Source of the DNA: JANYBT01 sp038211475
Lineage (GTDB): Bacteria > Acidobacteriota > Terriglobia > Terriglobales > Acidobacteriaceae
Reading direction: 5' to 3'
Assembly (NCBI GenBank): GCA_038211475.1
Contig: JBBQVN010000005.1
Coordinates: 6,616-70,615, forward strand
Length of the DNA stretch: 64,000 bases
Shown one piece after another: positions 8,135-18,500 of the stretch (position 1 is its first letter; the number at the start of each line of letters is the position of its first letter). Under the pieces are notes generated by a model. It searched no databases, was not told the DNA's origin, and was given only the letters and a program-made list of their open reading frames with translations. The position numbers and the translations under genes are program-made.

Positions 8135-10026
8135 TTCCTTCGAACACTGCCGCGCCCTTATCCAGGCTGCTGACGCTCATCGCAGTATGCGCGGTGCTGG
8201 TTGGGTTGTTTTTCGGTCGCCCGGTACTGATCCCGCTAGCTCTAGCGATGGTTTTTACCTTCGTGCTGGCTCCGCTGGTGGGATGGTTAGAGAAGTCGCG
8301 CGTGGGGCGCGTACCTGTAGTTGTAGTTGTGATGTTGCTGGTCTTTGCGGTGCTGGGTTCTTTAGGCTGGGTTGTTACAGGTCAATTGGCCGGAATTGTC
8401 GATCAGCTTCCAAGCTATCAAACCAATATCCAAAACAAAATTCGGTCTTTGCGTCTTCCGCGTTCAAGTCGGCTCAGGAGCGCGTCTAATACGGTCTCTG
8501 CAATAGGCAAGGAAATATCAGCGGCGTCTGCTCCAGAGGGAGATCCGAAGACCACTAAGTCCGGGGGTGGCCGGCCTATCACGGTCCAGGTATCTCCACC
8601 CACCGCCGAGGCACCACCGTTCATCCGAAGGGTCATCGGGCCACTTGCCGGGCTGCTCGAAACCTCCGCGATGGTTACCATTTTCGTGCTGTTTATGCTG
8701 CTCAAACGCGAAGATTTGCGTAATCGCCTGATCCGCCTGGTGGGGACGGGTCATTTGAATTCGGTCACCCAGGCGCTGGATGACGCCTCAAGCCGATTGA
8801 GCCGCTACTTACTCTTTCTGTTTCTGGTGAATATGAGCTACGGGATACTCTGCGGGCTGATTGCTTATGCAATTGGCATACCTCATGCCTTGTTGTGGGG
8901 TGTTCTGTCTGGCTTGTTACGCTTCGTTCCTTACATTGGTACGCCGATCGCCGCAGTATTCCCATTGTTCATGGCCGTTGCTGTATTTCCGGGCTGGACT
9001 CAGGCAGGCTTGGTGTTCGGCCTGTTTCTGGTGCTTGAGCTTGTAATTGCAAACGTGGTGGAGCCCTGGCTGTATGGGGCTCACACAGGAATCTCGTCTT
9101 TTGCAATTGTTGTCTCCGCCGTCTTCTGGGCGATCCTGTGGGGTCCTGTAGGGCTGATCTTATCCACACCGCTGACTGTTTGCCTGCTATTGCTGGGCCG
9201 GTATGTGCCGCAATTAAAGTTTCTCGAAGTGATACTCGGGGACGAACCTGTTCTTCCCGTGGAGGCCCAGTTCTACCAACGGCTTTTGGCGCAAGACCAA
9301 GAGGAGGCCAGGGAGGTAGCGGAGACCTATCTCAAGGAGAAGCGAGTAGCCGAGTTTTACGATTCCGTTCTCATTCCCGCACTGGTGTTGGCGGAGCGAG
9401 ACCGGCACACCAGTGCACTGGATGAGGAAAAATCCAATTTCATTTTTCAGAGCGCGCGTGAACTTATTGAAGAGTTGGGCGAGCGAGATGTAGAAGAATC
9501 GGCTACACCCACTTCAGAGGGGCTGGCTCGGAATGAAACGCCTCCTGCGGCGTTAGCCGGCATGCGAATTTACTGTCTCCCCGCCCTGGATGACGCGGAC
9601 GAACTGGTAGCGATGATGCTGGGCCAGTTACTTACTCGCCTAGGGTGCGATTTTCATCAGCTCCCAATCGAGGCGCAGTCAACTATGGCGGAGATAAAAG
9701 AGGGCCCATCTTGCGCGGTGGTCATTTCTGCTCTTCCCCCTCTCGCATTTGGTCCAACCCGCGCACTGTATCGGCGAGTGTTACAGGCCAGTCCTAACCT
9801 GAACCTCATCGTGGGTTTGTGGAGCGTGGAACAAAATGTAGCCAAGGCTGCCGAGCGGCTGGGGCTGCATGACGCGAACAAGGTTGCGACTAGCTTGCGG
9901 GATGCGGTTTCAATGCTCGGGCAACCAAAACGCTCGGGCAACCACACTGACGCTCCGAGCGGCATGGTCGAGACAGCCGCTCCGAGCGTCGCGATCAAGG
10001 AACACGTGGGAGCAGCTAACCCTTAG
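8131..10026 (+). CDS. AI-2E/PerM-family membrane protein with C-terminal extension
   Basis: About 630 aa from the TTG start. The first ~375 residues form the PerM/AI-2E transporter domain: a TM pair at the start (LLTLIAVCAVLVGLFFGR), a soluble loop rich in Pro/Ser, then further membrane helices with family motifs (RFVPYIGTPIAAVFPLF, VVEPWLYGAHTG). About 250 cytoplasmic residues follow. The last part, GMRIYCLPALDDADELVAMM onward, has alternating strand/helix spacing like a Rossmann or B12-binding-like fold, but the cobalamin motif DxHxxG is absent. Family members include the E. coli AI-2 exporter TqsA and several Na+/H+ antiporters, so the substrate cannot be read from sequence. Confidence 0.85.
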   Translation: MIPSNTAAPLSRLLTLIAVCAVLVGLFFGRPVLIPLALAMVFTFVLAPLVGWLEKSRVGRVPVVVVVMLLVFAVLGSLGWVVTGQLAGIVDQLPSYQTNIQNKIRSLRLPRSSRLRSASNTVSAIGKEISAASAPEGDPKTTKSGGGRPITVQVSPPTAEAPPFIRRVIGPLAGLLETSAMVTIFVLFMLLKREDLRNRLIRLVGTGHLNSVTQALDDASSRLSRYLLFLFLVNMSYGILCGLIAYAIGIPHALLWGVLSGLLRFVPYIGTPIAAVFPLFMAVAVFPGWTQAGLVFGLFLVLELVIANVVEPWLYGAHTGISSFAIVVSAVFWAILWGPVGLILSTPLTVCLLLLGRYVPQLKFLEVILGDEPVLPVEAQFYQRLLAQDQEEAREVAETYLKEKRVAEFYDSVLIPALVLAERDRHTSALDEEKSNFIFQSARELIEELGERDVEESATPTSEGLARNETPPAALAGMRIYCLPALDDADELVAMMLGQLLTRLGCDFHQLPIEAQSTMAEIKEGPSCAVVISALPPLAFGPTRALYRRVLQASPNLNLIVGLWSVEQNVAKAAERLGLHDANKVATSLRDAVSMLGQPKRSGNHTDAPSGMVETAAPSVAIKEHVGAANP

Positions 10027-10147
10027 CTTGGCTTTTAAGAATTTGTTCCCGACGGGGCCACCTATGGGTTGCTCGATGCAACTAAGGCAGACGAACGGTG
10101 CATAAATATGCAATGTGCGCCGATAACAGTAATTTAAGGAGTGAACC

Positions 10148-10303
10148 ATGGCAAATAGAAACGAGCCAGCCTCGAACCAGCAGGATAGCGGAAAGAGCGG
10201 GCAGTCCCAAAAGCAGGGGGACAACCAGCGTTCAAACCAGCAGCAGGACTCGTCCAAGAACAAGGGCGGCTCCGGGAACCAGCAGAACGACAAGAATCGT
10301 TAA
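10148..10303 (+). CDS. 51-aa Gln/Asn/Ser/Lys-rich small protein
   Basis: A short gene: MANRNEPASNQQDSGKSGQS... ending NQQNDKNR, 51 aa, with no hydrophobic residues to form a core, so it is probably disordered. AGGAG ends about seven bases before the ATG, and a GC-rich hairpin follows the stop at 10327-10348, so it has the frame of a complete transcription unit. Composition resembles small hydrophilic stress or desiccation proteins, but I know no exact family. It lies between the AI-2E transporter and the PD-(D/E)XK protein, in a stress-gene neighbourhood. Confidence 0.65.
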   Translation: MANRNEPASNQQDSGKSGQSQKQGDNQRSNQQQDSSKNKGGSGNQQNDKNR

Positions 10304-10326
10304 CTGCGTAGCGCATTGGTTAGGTG

Positions 10327-10348
10327 CCCCCGGCGAACCTGCCGGGGG
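10327..10348 (+). terminator. GC-rich hairpin after the 51-aa gene
   Basis: CCCCCGGC (10327-10334) pairs with GCCGGGGG (10341-10348) around a 6-nt loop, 23 bp after the stop codon. There is no T-run, so termination may be weak; the fold may instead stabilise the mRNA 3' end. Confidence 0.5.
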
Positions 10349-10713
10349 ATCTGGCCTTCGCGGCATGAAGTAACAACCAGACGATGCCCGTCGTCTCGAA
10401 GCTCTTCCCCGCGGCACGGCTTTCGAACAGCACTACGAAGTTCATCGCAAGTCAACACTACAAGTAATCCCCTCGTTTTCAAGAGTCTCCCTCATTTCCA
10501 GTTGCCTCCTGTCGGGTGATCGCTGACTGGTGCTGGATCGGTCCGCCGACATGCAATGGGATGGCTGCGCTGGCGAACAAATAGCGAATATGATAGGGTG
10601 TCCCGGTGCCGGATCGAAGAGCAGAAGAGGGGACGCGGCGGGCCGGGGACTTGAGGCGGGAGCTGAGCACCAGAAGCCAGCAAATCGCGGTCACGACAGG
10701 ATCGCTCCATGAA
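10349..10713. other. Spacer before the PD-(D/E)XK gene
   Basis: About 365 bp with no supportable gene. The frame of the next gene stays open upstream to 10606, but that part (Arg-rich, no family likeness) is probably untranslated leader. No hairpin or repeat stands out. Confidence 0.4.
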
Positions 10714-11451
10714 ATGACCGCAGCCGAGACGCCGAGCGTTATTTTTGGCTGCGATGAAGCCGGCCAGCACGGAAATTTCTATCCCGCCTCGTACCACAAC
10801 ATTTGTGCCAACCCAGAGTGGTCGCGCCGGCTCCTGAAGGTCCATACCGGATCACGTCGCGCAATGCCCCGGGCGGGTTGGCGTTGGAGGGAACTGGATT
10901 GTGCGAACAGTTCGGATGCGTTGCTGATGAATATCTTTTGCCATCGCCGCAGGCTCAGCCCCGCCATGGGCTCCGCCTTGGGAGTGGCTCGGGGACTGAT
11001 ACCGCAATTTGGATTTAGGCCAGGAATTCCGCTCGGCAGCGGAAAGACGGATCGCACCGAGATTGACATGAAAATCGGAGATCTGATGGTCGAGGCCAAG
11101 CTCACTGAGACTGATTTTCAAACGGCGCCGGCTAGCATGATTCAGAGGTATCGCGACCTGGAGGAAGTATTCGATGTGGGCGAGCTGGTGACGTCCGGCG
11201 GCATGGCCCGGAGTTATCAGTTGATTCGCGGGGTCCTTGCTGCCTATGCCATGGGTGGCTCGTTCTGCGTTTTATGCGATGCAAGGCGGCCGGATCTGAT
11301 TGAAACCTGGTATTCGGTAATGAGATCGGTCACAAGATGCGATCTACGCTGCCGGCTGCAGTTGCTGACCTGGCAGGAAGTGACGGCTTTGCTGCCCAAG
11401 TCGTTGCAGAGATTTCTTGCGGAGAAGTACGGCATACACCGTGAACAGTGA
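10714..11451 (+). CDS. PD-(D/E)XK nuclease-like protein (PGN_0703-like)
   Basis: A 245-aa soluble protein. The core motif is at residues 111-130: KTDRTEIDMKIGDLMVEAKL, with E116, D118, then E127-x-K129, the arrangement of PD-(D/E)XK nucleases. The surrounding pattern (SSDALLMNIFC upstream, YRDLEEVFDVG and YQLIRGVLAAYAM downstream) resembles PGN_0703-type putative restriction endonucleases. The ATG at 10714 starts the conserved part; the frame runs open upstream to 10606. No methyltransferase or specificity partner is adjacent, so a complete restriction-modification system is not present here. Function and substrate are inferred from the motif alone. Confidence 0.65.
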   Translation: MTAAETPSVIFGCDEAGQHGNFYPASYHNICANPEWSRRLLKVHTGSRRAMPRAGWRWRELDCANSSDALLMNIFCHRRRLSPAMGSALGVARGLIPQFGFRPGIPLGSGKTDRTEIDMKIGDLMVEAKLTETDFQTAPASMIQRYRDLEEVFDVGELVTSGGMARSYQLIRGVLAAYAMGGSFCVLCDARRPDLIETWYSVMRSVTRCDLRCRLQLLTWQEVTALLPKSLQRFLAEKYGIHREQ

Positions 11452-11715
11452 GTCATGGTTTGCTCTCGAGCCATCTCCGTCACGAAATCAGCAGTGCGAC
11501 AGGAAAGAAGGCAACCTTTTCTGAAGCAAGTACCCTCTTAGCTGCGTTACAGAACCCTACGAGGACTGCACGGCGCGATTCCCAGCCTCTCGTCCATGTA
11601 GCAGACTCCGAAATGTGGGCTTGCGGGTCATCTCAGGTAGAGACGATCCGCATGCTGAACCGCCACTCGAAATGAACTCTAAGGGCAACCAGACTACGGA
11701 CTCAGGAGAAACACC

Positions 11716-13833
11716 ATGGCCAAGAACAAGAATGCGATGACGAATGCCTCGCGAAAACTCAACCAGCCAAAACACTCAAGCACCAAGACGGGTGTAGCGC
11801 TGGGGAATGGCGGCGAACTGCACCAGATGGTTGGTGGAGAGCACCCTCCGCTCACCACGAACCTGGGCGTCCCAATTTCTGATGACCAAAACTCACTCAA
11901 GGCCAGTCCGCGAGGCCCGACGCTTCTCGAAGATTTCATCTTGCGTGAAAAGATCACGCACTTCGATCACGAACGGATTCCGGAGCGCATCGTTCACGCG
12001 CGAGGAACTGGAGTGCACGGCTTCTTTCAACTGACCACTTCGCTGGAGCAATACACTACCGCGCGAATACTCACCGAGGTTGGCGAGACGACTCAGGTGT
12101 TTACCCGTATATCGACAGTGGCAGGGGGCTCGGGCTCGGTCGATACGCCGCGTGATGTTCGCGGATTTGCCGTCAAGTTTTACACCAAGGAAGGAAATTG
12201 GGACCTGGTCGGCAATAACATCCCGGTATTTTTCATCCAGGATGCGATCAAATTTCCCGACCTCATCCACGCGGTAAAAATGGAGCCCGATCGTGGCTTT
12301 CCGCAATCGGCAACCGCGCACGACACCTTCTGGGACTTCATTTCACTCACGCCTGAATCCATGCATATGGTGATGTGGATCATGTCGGATCGCACACTCC
12401 CTCGCTCGCTGCGCATGATCGAGGGCTTTGGCGTCCACAGTTTCCGGCTGATCAACGCTGCCGGAGAATCGACATTCGTTAAATTCCATTGGCGTCCCAA
12501 GCTTGGTCTGCAATCCACCATTTGGGATGAGACGGTCAAGATCGCCGGTGCTGACCAGGACTTCCACCGCCGCGACCTGTTCGAAGCCATCACGGCCGGA
12601 GATTTTCCCGAGTGGGAGTTAGCCGTTCAACTTTTCAGCGAGAAAGATGCGGACAAATTTCCATTCGATCATCTGGATGCGACCAAGCTGATTCCCGAGG
12701 AATTGGTGCCTTTGAAAGTGATCGGGCGCATGGTGTTGGATCGTTGGCCAAATAATTTCTTTGCTGAAACCGAACAGGTTGCTTACTGTGCGTCACATCT
12801 GGTGCCGGGAATCGATTTCTCGAATGATCCTTTGTTGCACGGTCGTTTGCACTCGTATCAAGACACGCAGCTTTCGCGTTTGGGGTCGCCTAATTTCCAT
12901 CAGATCCCGGTCAATGCGCCGAAGTGCCCGTTCTCAAACTATCAACGTGACGGACATATGCAGATGGAGCAGCCGCAAGGGAGGGTGGCATACGAGCCCA
13001 ATTCGTTGTCGAACAATTCGCCGCGGGAAACGCCTGATGGCTTTCGTAGCGCCGCTATTACAGAATCTGGGGAGAGAGGGCGCATCCGTGCGCAGAGCTT
13101 CGCCGACCACTACAGCCAGGCGCGGCAGTTTTATTTGAGCCAAACATCTTATGAGCAGGCGCACATCGCCTCGGCGCTGGTGTTCGAGCTGTCGAAGGTC
13201 GAACATCCGCACATACGCGAGGCCATGGTCGGCCACTTTTTAAACATCGACGAAGACCTGGCCACACGAGTCGCACGGGGGCTAGGGATGCAGAAACTGC
13301 CAGCGGTGCCGACGCCAGCGGCTCCCGTTCGGGAGATGAAGCCTTCCCCCGCATTGCAAACTATTGGCAAGGCGAAGGACACGTTGGCAGGGCGCGCCGT
13401 AGGGATCCTGATCGCCGATGGTTCCGACGGCGGCGTTATCAACAAGATTGAGAAAGCTGCGGTCGCTGCGGGAGCCAAAGTGAAAATTGTCGCGCCTAAA
13501 GTGGGCAGTGTGAAACTTGCCAACGGCTCAATGCTGGCTGCGGACGGACAACTCGCAGGTACGCCGTCGGTTCTATTCGACGCAGTGGCGGTCATCCTGT
13601 CGGCCGACGGCGCAAAGACCTTGTCGACGGAAGCCGCCGCTATCGATTTTGTACGTGATGCGTTCGGTCACCTGAAGGCAATCGCAGCAGACAAGGGTGG
13701 CAAGACGCTGTTGAAAATAGCAAACGTAGTACCGGATCCGGGCGTGGTTGATGCCAGTGATACCAGTGCGTTTATTACCGCTGCAAAGACACGGCAGTGG
13801 GATCGGGAAAAGTTGGTGCGAACGCTGGCTTAA
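11716..13833 (+). CDS. katE: Large-subunit catalase HPII
   Basis: A 705-aa clade-II monofunctional catalase that disproportionates hydrogen peroxide. The catalytic His94 lies in ERIVHARGTGVHG, the distal Asn in GNNIPVFFIQDAIKFPD (167/168), and the haem-ligand Tyr381 in RLHSYQDTQLSRLG. Residues about 555-705 form the DJ-1/PfpI-like flavodoxin domain typical of the large-subunit class (GRAVGILIADGSDGG). The length matches E. coli HPII (753 aa) minus part of the N-terminal arm. AGGAG sits seven bases before the ATG. A hairpin follows the stop at 13871-13901. It is probably monocistronic. Confidence 0.97.
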   Translation: MAKNKNAMTNASRKLNQPKHSSTKTGVALGNGGELHQMVGGEHPPLTTNLGVPISDDQNSLKASPRGPTLLEDFILREKITHFDHERIPERIVHARGTGVHGFFQLTTSLEQYTTARILTEVGETTQVFTRISTVAGGSGSVDTPRDVRGFAVKFYTKEGNWDLVGNNIPVFFIQDAIKFPDLIHAVKMEPDRGFPQSATAHDTFWDFISLTPESMHMVMWIMSDRTLPRSLRMIEGFGVHSFRLINAAGESTFVKFHWRPKLGLQSTIWDETVKIAGADQDFHRRDLFEAITAGDFPEWELAVQLFSEKDADKFPFDHLDATKLIPEELVPLKVIGRMVLDRWPNNFFAETEQVAYCASHLVPGIDFSNDPLLHGRLHSYQDTQLSRLGSPNFHQIPVNAPKCPFSNYQRDGHMQMEQPQGRVAYEPNSLSNNSPRETPDGFRSAAITESGERGRIRAQSFADHYSQARQFYLSQTSYEQAHIASALVFELSKVEHPHIREAMVGHFLNIDEDLATRVARGLGMQKLPAVPTPAAPVREMKPSPALQTIGKAKDTLAGRAVGILIADGSDGGVINKIEKAAVAAGAKVKIVAPKVGSVKLANGSMLAADGQLAGTPSVLFDAVAVILSADGAKTLSTEAAAIDFVRDAFGHLKAIAADKGGKTLLKIANVVPDPGVVDASDTSAFITAAKTRQWDREKLVRTLA

Positions 13834-13870
13834 CTTCCATCGTACGTTCGAACTTGAGTGGCATTGGCAT

Positions 13871-13901
13871 TAGGGCTCATGGGCTTCGCCAATGAGCCCT
13901 A
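13871..13901 (+). terminator. Hairpin downstream of katE
   Basis: TAGGGCTCAT (13871-13880) pairs perfectly with ATGAGCCCTA (13892-13901) around an 11-nt loop, 37 bp after the katE stop. No T-run follows. The neighbouring gene converges from the right, so it may act in both directions. Confidence 0.6.
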
Positions 13902-13951
13902 GAAGAAGAGCAGTCTGCCGCAGGTGGCGGCTAGCACAGGCCGATTACAGG

Positions 13952-14239
13952 TCACTTTGAGGGGTTCGTCATCTGGGCTTCAGCCTTCTCGGATCCTTGC
14001 TGAACCTTCTTTACCGGCTTATGTGTGGCGCTCTTTGCACGATGTCCGTTTCCGAACATCAAAGGCGAGGGTTTGGCAGCGGCCCGAGCGTCTCTGCCAG
14101 TGTTTTTTGGTTCCTGGCTCACAGCGCTCGTGTGTTGAGCGGGGCTGGAGTGTTGGGCAGAACGCTGCGAAATGACAAAGGTTGAAACTGCCGTCGTGAG
14201 TATGAGTGCGAGAAAAAGGCGTGGTGCGACGTTGCGCAT
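13952..14239 (-). CDS. Small exported or membrane-anchored protein, unknown
   Basis: A 95-aa protein. It starts MRNVAPRLFLALILTTAVST, a basic n-region and hydrophobic core typical of a signal peptide or single anchor. The rest is Ser/Ala/Lys-rich and polar, ending AEAQMTNPSK, and likely unstructured. GGAG is about seven bases before the ATG. I recognise no family. It converges on katE across a shared hairpin. Confidence 0.6.
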   Translation of the reverse strand: MRNVAPRLFLALILTTAVSTFVISQRSAQHSSPAQHTSAVSQEPKNTGRDARAAAKPSPLMFGNGHRAKSATHKPVKKVQQGSEKAEAQMTNPSK

Positions 14240-14525
14240 GGAAGTCTCCGATCAGTGTGATGATTCTAGAGAGGCCCTTTCCCGGAGACCATTCCCCAAT
14301 CCTTGTAGATTCCTGAGATTCAAACGGTAGCCATTTGGACCACGCTGCGGCGTAGTGATGCCACTCCTTTGCCGCCGGGTCTCTTTCAACCATTGCCCAT
14401 CGCTCGTATTCGGCTCACCGTACGCCGGCCGCAATGCAGCCATTCGCGTTAAAAAGCCGAATTTAATGCAAACCCCATTGCGATTTGCGAATCTGAACAC
14501 ACGGCGGTTTAGCCGAGGAATTGTA

Positions 14526-15236
14526 ATGAGCAGCACTGTAACCAGCAGGTCCCTTCCGACCACCCGACTAACGATCGTAGCCGGGCCCAGTGCTCGACGC
14601 TGCAGGCAGAAATTTCTGCGGTTGTTTCCGCAGGGCTTCAACGACCGGACGTTTCTCGATTGGGAACGTGACTATAAATGGAAGGCGCATAAACAGTGGC
14701 AGGAACAGTTGAATCGTGACGCTTTTAGCCTCAAATTACGAGAAGGGCAATTTTTGGAAATTGGGGCGGAGGCGGTAAAGATCGAGTCTCGTACGAATCT
14801 GCTTTTTTCGTTTGAGAAAATGGCTGTTCGCGACGCTTTAAAGACGGAGAAGGGGGCGCGATTATTTGCCGAGGGTTTGTACTCCTTCCTCTATTCGGAA
14901 GGAACTGAAGAAGCGAAATTTGAGCGCTGGTGCGAAACGGTCGCTTCCCTTCCGCGCAAACAAAGCCGCGTACTCACATGGCCTTTGGCGACGGTGTTCG
15001 GGTTTATTGCTCAGCCAGCCACTCATATTTTGCTTAAACCGACGGTGACTCGTGTGGCCGCGGGTCGGTACGGTTACGACTTTCATTACCGCTCGAAACC
15101 ATCCTGGAGCACGTATGCTGATCTCCTTCAGTTTGCTGGCGAACTGCGGCGGGATCTTCGCGACCTGCATCCGCGAGACATGATCGACATCCAGTCGTTT
15201 ATTTGGGTGATGGGCTCTGATGAATATGCAGAGTGA
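14526..15236 (+). CDS. Conserved hypothetical protein
   Basis: A 236-aa soluble protein with no signal peptide. The start at 14526 is chosen because GAGGAATT lies about six bases before the ATG, although the frame is open back to 14355. The C-terminal half (WPLATVFGFIAQPATHILLK, then TYADLLQFAGELRRDLRDLH and MIDIQSFIWVMGSDEY) has the compact pattern of a real domain. I recall similar endings in uncharacterised bacterial proteins, some linked to DNA-modifying loci, but cannot name a family. It stands alone between the small exported protein and the TonB receptor. Confidence 0.7.
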   Translation: MSSTVTSRSLPTTRLTIVAGPSARRCRQKFLRLFPQGFNDRTFLDWERDYKWKAHKQWQEQLNRDAFSLKLREGQFLEIGAEAVKIESRTNLLFSFEKMAVRDALKTEKGARLFAEGLYSFLYSEGTEEAKFERWCETVASLPRKQSRVLTWPLATVFGFIAQPATHILLKPTVTRVAAGRYGYDFHYRSKPSWSTYADLLQFAGELRRDLRDLHPRDMIDIQSFIWVMGSDEYAE

Positions 15237-15532
15237 AAGCCGCGCCATGGTCTCGTGACCAGGGCGGAGAGGCATTCCAAACCAAGTCTCGGCATGCGAA
15301 ATGCGCTCACGTCGCGCACGACGGCAGGTACCCTAGAGACGCGTTGGCGCTGCAATCCTAGCCAGTCTTAGGCATTGCCAGACCTCCGCAACCAAAGAGG
15401 AAACCGAATGCCGTTGCAAGCCATCCCGCCGGTGCCGCGCGCTGGAAATCAGCCGAGAGAAATCGTGCGATGGAAGCGCTCGAGGGGTGTACACTGCGGC
15501 TTGTCAATCCCGATTGAAACGAGCAAATAAAT

Positions 15533-18500
15533 ATGAGCGGAGTCACAAGGGCGGCGTGCTTCGTCGTTCTGGTTCTGGCAGGCCTAAACGTCGCGGCGCA
15601 GCAAATCACGGGCAGCATTCGCGGAATAGTTGCGGACCCCACCGGGGCCTCGGTGCAGGGCGCGTCCGTAAGCGCCAAGCAAACAGAAACCGGTCTAATC
15701 CGTACCGCCATCACCGATCGTTCCGGAGATTATGTGCTGTTGGAACTGCCGGTCGGTCATTACCGGCTGCAAGTTGAGGCGATGGGTTTCCACACATATA
15801 TCCAGCAGGGAATCATCCTGAACGTAAACGCAACGGCAACCATTTCTGTTCGTCTCGCAGTGGGCGCCGAGACACAGCAGGTCAAGGTGCAAGCCGATGC
15901 TCAATTAATCCAAGGAACGGTGACCAGTCTGGGCAAGACAGTCTCGGAGCGCGAAGTTCTTGACCTGCCTCTGGACGGGCGCAACTTCACTCAGCTTGGG
16001 CTGCTGCAGCCCGGAGTCGTACCCCTGACTCCTGGTTTAGCTGAAGCGGGAGGGTCACTGCGCGCGGGCCAGGCATATGCGGTGAATGGACAGCGTCCCG
16101 AGTCGAACAACTTCCTGATCGACGGAGCCAACAATTTCAACGGTGTGGACGGAGGCTTTGTTCTGAAGCCGCCGGTGGACGCCATCACCGAGTTCAGGAT
16201 CCTTACCCACAACGCCAACGCCGAATTTGGCAATAGCCTGGGCTCGACTACCAATGTCATCACCCGCTCCGGCACAAACCGATATCACGGAGCACTGTGG
16301 GAATTCTTGCGGAATGACGTTTTCGACGCGACCAACTACTTTGCCAAAAACACTGAGCCTCTGAAGCAGAATCAATTCGGCGGGACCTTCGGCGGCCCCA
16401 TCCGCAGGGACAAGACTTTCTTCTTCGGATTCTATGAGGGCTTTCGCAATCGCCAGGGAGAAACCGACTCGTCAACCGTCCCCTCGCTGGCTGAGCGGCA
16501 GGGAGATTTTTCAGCGCTCTGCACCGCGCAAGATGGCGGTTTCGTTGGCGGATTTTGCCAAAATCCGAACCACCAATTATTCAATGTTTTCCTGAACCAG
16601 CCTTATCCCAATAATCAATTCCCAGTGTCGTCCATCAATCCAGTTTCCGCGGGTCTATTGAATTTTTTCCCGCTACCGAATAGCGGAACCAACGTCTTTA
16701 CCTCGACGCAAGTTGTACGCCAGGACACGAATCAGTTCGGGCTGCGCCTGGATCATTATCTCGCAGTCTCCGACGTTGTGAACTTCCGTTACATGTTCAG
16801 TGACGGCAATCAGTTCAATCCCATCCCCACATCGGGAGCGAGCGTGCCTGGCTTCCCCGTCGGGCAGGAGCAGCGGGCGCAGAATTTTGTAGCCCAAGAG
16901 ACCCATAGCTTCTCTCCAGCCATGATCGGGGTCTTCCGTTTCTCGTTCTTGCGAAATAAATTTCTTTACGGCGAACGTACCAACCACACTGCGCCCGCCA
17001 GCCTGGGCTTCAATTATCAACCCAGCTTAGGCGCGGCCATCGGTCCTCCCTTCATCCAGGTCAACGGTTATACAACCATCGGAGATCCGATAACTGGACC
17101 GCGCAACACTTATGAAAATGCTTATGACTATTCCGGCTCCTTGAGCTGGGTCCGGGGGCGGAACGATGTAAAACTTGGGGGCGGATACTCGCACCTGCAC
17201 GTCAACGTACTGCAAGGCATTGCTACCAATGGCTTCTTTGTTTTCGTACCTTTCCCGATCGTCCCCGACGCATTCGCGACGTTCCTGTTTGGCCAGCCGA
17301 TTTTCTTTCTCCAGGGCCGCGGAGATTTTTCACGCGGAATCAACGGGAAATCATTCAATTCGTACGTGCAGGACACCTACAAAGTTACGCCGCGCCTGAC
17401 TGTGAATCTCGGCTTGCGTTACGAATTGCCCTCACCTTACACCGAGATTCACAACCGGCAAACCCTTTTCATTCCCGGCAGGCAATCCACGGTTGTACCC
17501 AATGCGCCTGCGGGACTGCTTTATCCCGGCGACCGTGGCGTGCCCAGTGGTCTGATCCCAACTTTCAAGAAAGCCTTTGCGCCTCGCGTCGGCGTCGCAT
17601 GGGACCCGACCGGAAGCGCGAAGTGGTTGGTGACTTCCGCTTACGGGATTTTTTACGAGCCGTACTACACGGGCCAGGGTGGTCCGCTGCAATCGCCGAT
17701 CAGCGCGCCTCCGTATTTGCAGACCGAGCAAATCAGCGTCCCCAATTTTTCAGACCCATACAACGGCGCCCCTCCTCCGGCGGGTTCGTTCGCCACCCCG
17801 CTGACCAACTTGACGCTCACTCCGAACCTGCCTTTGCCCTACTCGCAGGATTGGGACCTGACCATCCAAAGATCATTCGGCTCCGATCTACTGTTTGAGG
17901 TCGGATATGTGGGAACCAAGGGCACCAAGTTGCCACGCTTCATCGAAGGGAACCCGACTGTCTACGTGCCGGGATTTGACAGCAGCGGTCAACCCTTGTC
18001 TACTTCGGGCAATGCGGACCAGCGGCGGCTCTATTCCGGCTGCACTCTGAATGATCCGCCAAGCAAGTGCATTTACTCATCGTCCGGGTTGATCGCGGGC
18101 ATTGCTAACTCCTCCTACAACTCCCTGCAGACCAGCCTGAAAAAGCGATTCAGCCATGGAATCTCTTTTCTTGCTTCGTATACGTTCTCGAAGTCAATTG
18201 ATGATGCGTCTTCGTTCAATCTGACAGGTTCGGCGTCGAAGCCCGTTGCTGGAGAGAACGACCTGGCGCAGAACCCCTTCAACCTCGCTGCAGAACGTGG
18301 CCGGTCGCTCTTTGATGCCCGTCACCGGTTCGTATTTAGCTACCAGTGGAGCCTCCCTTTCTGGAGGCAGCCTCAGGGCTGGTACCAACAGGTGCTTGGC
18401 GGCTGGCAGTTGAATGGAATCGCGACCCTTATGAGCGGAACTCCGTTCACCGTCTTCGATTCCAATGATGTTTCCCAGCAGGGCGGAGCGCCGGAAGTTA

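Noticed and set aside
10714..11451. Complete restriction-modification or other defence system around the PD-(D/E)XK gene
   Set aside because: No methyltransferase, helicase, ATPase or toxin-antitoxin partner is adjacent; a single motif does not support a system.
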